Shown: one piece after another, positions 62,454 through 64,000 of the stretch | Layout of the letters: every line of letters starts with the position of its first letter | Position numbering within the stretch: the first letter of the stretch is position 1 | Assembly: GCF_011090385.1 (NCBI RefSeq) | Contig: NZ_SEWW01000004.1 | Span: forward strand, 186,001 to 250,000 | DNA: 64,000 nt | Reading direction: 5' to 3' | Source of the DNA: Aquirufa beregesia | Lineage (GTDB): Bacteria > Bacteroidota > Bacteroidia > Cytophagales > Spirosomataceae | Notes under the pieces: model-generated | The model's database searches: none | Told to the model about the DNA's origin: nothing | Seen by the model: the letters and a program-made list of their open reading frames with translations, nothing else | Program-made: the position numbers and the translations under genes

Positions 62454-63440
62454 TTATTCAATAATATCACCTAAAACGGGATGCCACCACTTGCCTCCGT
62501 CATGCAATTTATAACCTCCTTGCAAAACTCCTTTCAAAACCGGCCAAATTCTTAGCAATCGGTTGTTGGCTAAGCTGGCGCGCATTTGGTAATGCAACAT
62601 CCGACTGGCTACTTTTTTCAAGGCATTTTCAGGGGCTTTTCCACTGGTTTTCAAATAATGGAATAGGGCAGTAGAATCCGTGGCTTTCTTCTCTATCTGG
62701 GCTAATTTTACTTCTCTAGAACGCTTGAATCGGTCTATGAGGGAGACGGCTTTCTTTTCACTTTTGAGACCTACTTGCTGGCTATCATGTTCCCGGTACT
62801 GAATCAATGGCTCTTTGACAAAGGCGATGCGGTTGGTCATGGACAGGTACAAGGCAATCCAACCATCATGAATGAGTTCAGGTATGATGTGGGGCGTCGG
62901 GAATACTTCTTTTTTTACTTGAGAACGGATGGCTAATGCGGCTCCTGTGACGACATAGCCTTTCAATAAGATATCAAAGGAACGACCTGCCTTCCATGCC
63001 TCTTGTAAAGGCTCAATGAATTCAATTTGTTCAAAGCTGGTTTTTCCGGTGGGTTTACCCGCCCGGTCTATCATGATGGCATTGGAGAATACCGCATCTT
63101 TATCGGGATACTGTTCCAAATAGCGGACCAATGTCTCTACTTTGTGTGGTAACCAAAGGTCATCTTGATCACTAAAAAATATGATATCTCCTGTGCAGGC
63201 TTGTACGCACATTTCGAAGTTTTTACTGCTGCCTACATTCTTTTCATTCTGATGGATGTGGACCTTAAATGGCACCTTTTGTTTGAATGCGTCTAAAATT
63301 TCTAAGCTTTTGTCGCTAGAACCATCGTCAAAAACAACGAGCTCATCGATGGCTAGTGTTTGTGAAGCTATACTTTCCAGTTGATATGGGAGGTATTTTT
63401 CGCCGTTATAGGTACAAAGAGCAACTGAAATATGGGGCAT
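62454..63440 (-). CDS. Glycosyltransferase family 2 (rhamnosyltransferase-like)
   Basis: The 328-aa GT-A enzyme begins SVALCTYNGEKYLPYQLESI. It has VVFDDGSSDKSLEILD, the DxD-type FFSDQDDLWLPHKVE, and NVGSSKNFEMCVQACTGDI, typical of the GT2 subgroup that includes rhamnosyltransferases of O-antigen synthesis. The C-terminal third is basic and lacks membrane spans. It lies 40 nt downstream of rsmG and 1 nt before the DUF5672 gene. The sugar transferred is unknown. Confidence 0.9.
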   Translation of the reverse strand: MPHISVALCTYNGEKYLPYQLESIASQTLAIDELVVFDDGSSDKSLEILDAFKQKVPFKVHIHQNEKNVGSSKNFEMCVQACTGDIIFFSDQDDLWLPHKVETLVRYLEQYPDKDAVFSNAIMIDRAGKPTGKTSFEQIEFIEPLQEAWKAGRSFDILLKGYVVTGAALAIRSQVKKEVFPTPHIIPELIHDGWIALYLSMTNRIAFVKEPLIQYREHDSQQVGLKSEKKAVSLIDRFKRSREVKLAQIEKKATDSTALFHYLKTSGKAPENALKKVASRMLHYQMRASLANNRLLRIWPVLKGVLQGGYKLHDGGKWWHPVLGDIIE

Positions 63441-63480
63441 TCAAACAGATTAAAAATTCAATATAAGGAATAAACGGTGT

Positions 63481-64000
63481 TTACATGGGTACGTAAACCA
63501 CTTTTTTAGTCTCAAAAAACTCTTCGTTGAAGATTTCTCCCAACTCAAATAGTTTATGTTTTTTGCCAAACTCGGCCAATTCTTCCGTTAAATCACCTCC
63601 TTTTAAATACAGAATACCATTTCTTTGGGTATGGAAATGGTTAGGACTGATCTTGTTGTTTACCCAATAGTAAAATGGAGTGATGCGGGTCACCGCCCGA
63701 CTTACCACAAATTCAAAGTCCTGATCCAGATCTTCAACTCGGGTATGTAATGCAGTTACATTCTCTAAACCAAGGGATGCGGCAACACCTTCCACGACTT
63801 TGATTTTTTTACCTATGCTATCTACCAAGGTAAACGTACATTGAGGGAATAAAATCGCCAAAGGAATACCTGGAAAGCCCCCGCCTGTTCCTACGTCCAG
63901 GATTTCAGTGCCTGGTCGGAAATTAATAATCTTAGCGATTCCCAAAGAATGAAGTACATGATGTAGCATCAGGTTATCAATATCCTTTCTGGAAATGACA
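63481..64000 (-). CDS. rsmG: 16S rRNA (guanine527-N7)-methyltransferase RsmG (partial, 5' end off window)
   Basis: The reading frame is open to the right edge: residues encoded by 63970-64000 read VISRKDIDNL directly before MLHHVLHSL, the conserved RsmG sequence, so the true start is beyond the window. The SAM-binding motif is EILDVGTGGGFPGIPLAILFP, followed by LVDSIGKKIKVVEGVA and VVSRAVTRI. RsmG methylates G527 of 16S rRNA; loss gives low-level streptomycin resistance. Confidence 0.96.
   Translation of the reverse strand, partial: VISRKDIDNLMLHHVLHSLGIAKIINFRPGTEILDVGTGGGFPGIPLAILFPQCTFTLVDSIGKKIKVVEGVAASLGLENVTALHTRVEDLDQDFEFVVSRAVTRITPFYYWVNNKISPNHFHTQRNGILYLKGGDLTEELAEFGKKHKLFELGEIFNEEFFETKKVVYVPM

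Overview
The window looks like chromosomal DNA of a Bacteroidota bacterium, probably a Cytophagales member of the freshwater Spirosomaceae/Cytophagaceae type. The evidence is a SusC/SusD pair, a bifunctional hisIE, several promoters of the Bacteroidota form (TTG-N18/20-TAnnTTTG), few Shine-Dalgarno sequences, an AT-leaning base composition and many Tat-type RR-x-F-L signal sequences. No rRNA, tRNA, CRISPR array, insertion sequence or phage was recognised. Both edges cut genes: a cytochrome-c/DUF2231-like protein on the left and rsmG on the right.

Region by region. 1-7570 (minus strand) is a compact 'planctomycete-type' set: a c-type cytochrome membrane protein, an NHL/beta-propeller protein, a DUF1549/DUF1553 di-cytochrome protein, a DUF1501 protein and an MHS-family MFS transporter. 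7746-16287 (plus) holds a LacI regulator, a perfect LacI-type operator, SusC, SusD, a gluconate-2-dehydrogenase subunit-3-like protein and a GMC oxidoreductase; this reads as outer-membrane uptake coupled to periplasmic oxidation of a sugar or sugar acid. 16641-29848 is mostly housekeeping plus glucan use: a glycosyltransferase, recF, pdhA, uvrB, two tandem GH16 lipoproteins, mazG, galM, rpsA and a Gfo/Idh/MocA protein. 29929-37074 carries a cupin gene and then a TetR-TolC-MFP-RND efflux operon. 37360-42397 has ggt, nagA, an aminotransferase and glycerate kinase. 43241-45937 is the hisH-hisA-hisF-hisIE end of histidine biosynthesis with its own promoter. 46030-56478 holds a TVP38 membrane protein, a DEAD-box helicase, a GH109-like protein, a Dabb protein, a frameshifted epimerase-like gene, gpmI, a NeuD-like acetyltransferase, ftsB, eno, a rhodanese-thioredoxin fusion and an aldo/keto reductase.

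57135-60788 is an AT-rich accessory island, all on the minus strand: MazEF, a TacA/TacT-like toxin-antitoxin pair with a clear palindromic operator, a RES-domain-like protein and a trypsin-like protease, with a decayed gene fragment between the last two. After it come a Tat-exported sugar phosphate isomerase-like protein, two glycan-related genes and rsmG.

The most unusual signal is a dispersed 33-nt palindrome (16-nt arms, 1-nt centre) present seven times in intergenic DNA. Some copies also share a one-sided tail, so the true unit is longer than the palindrome. One copy supplies the last codons and the stop of mazG; another has changed its arm sequence on both sides while keeping perfect pairing.
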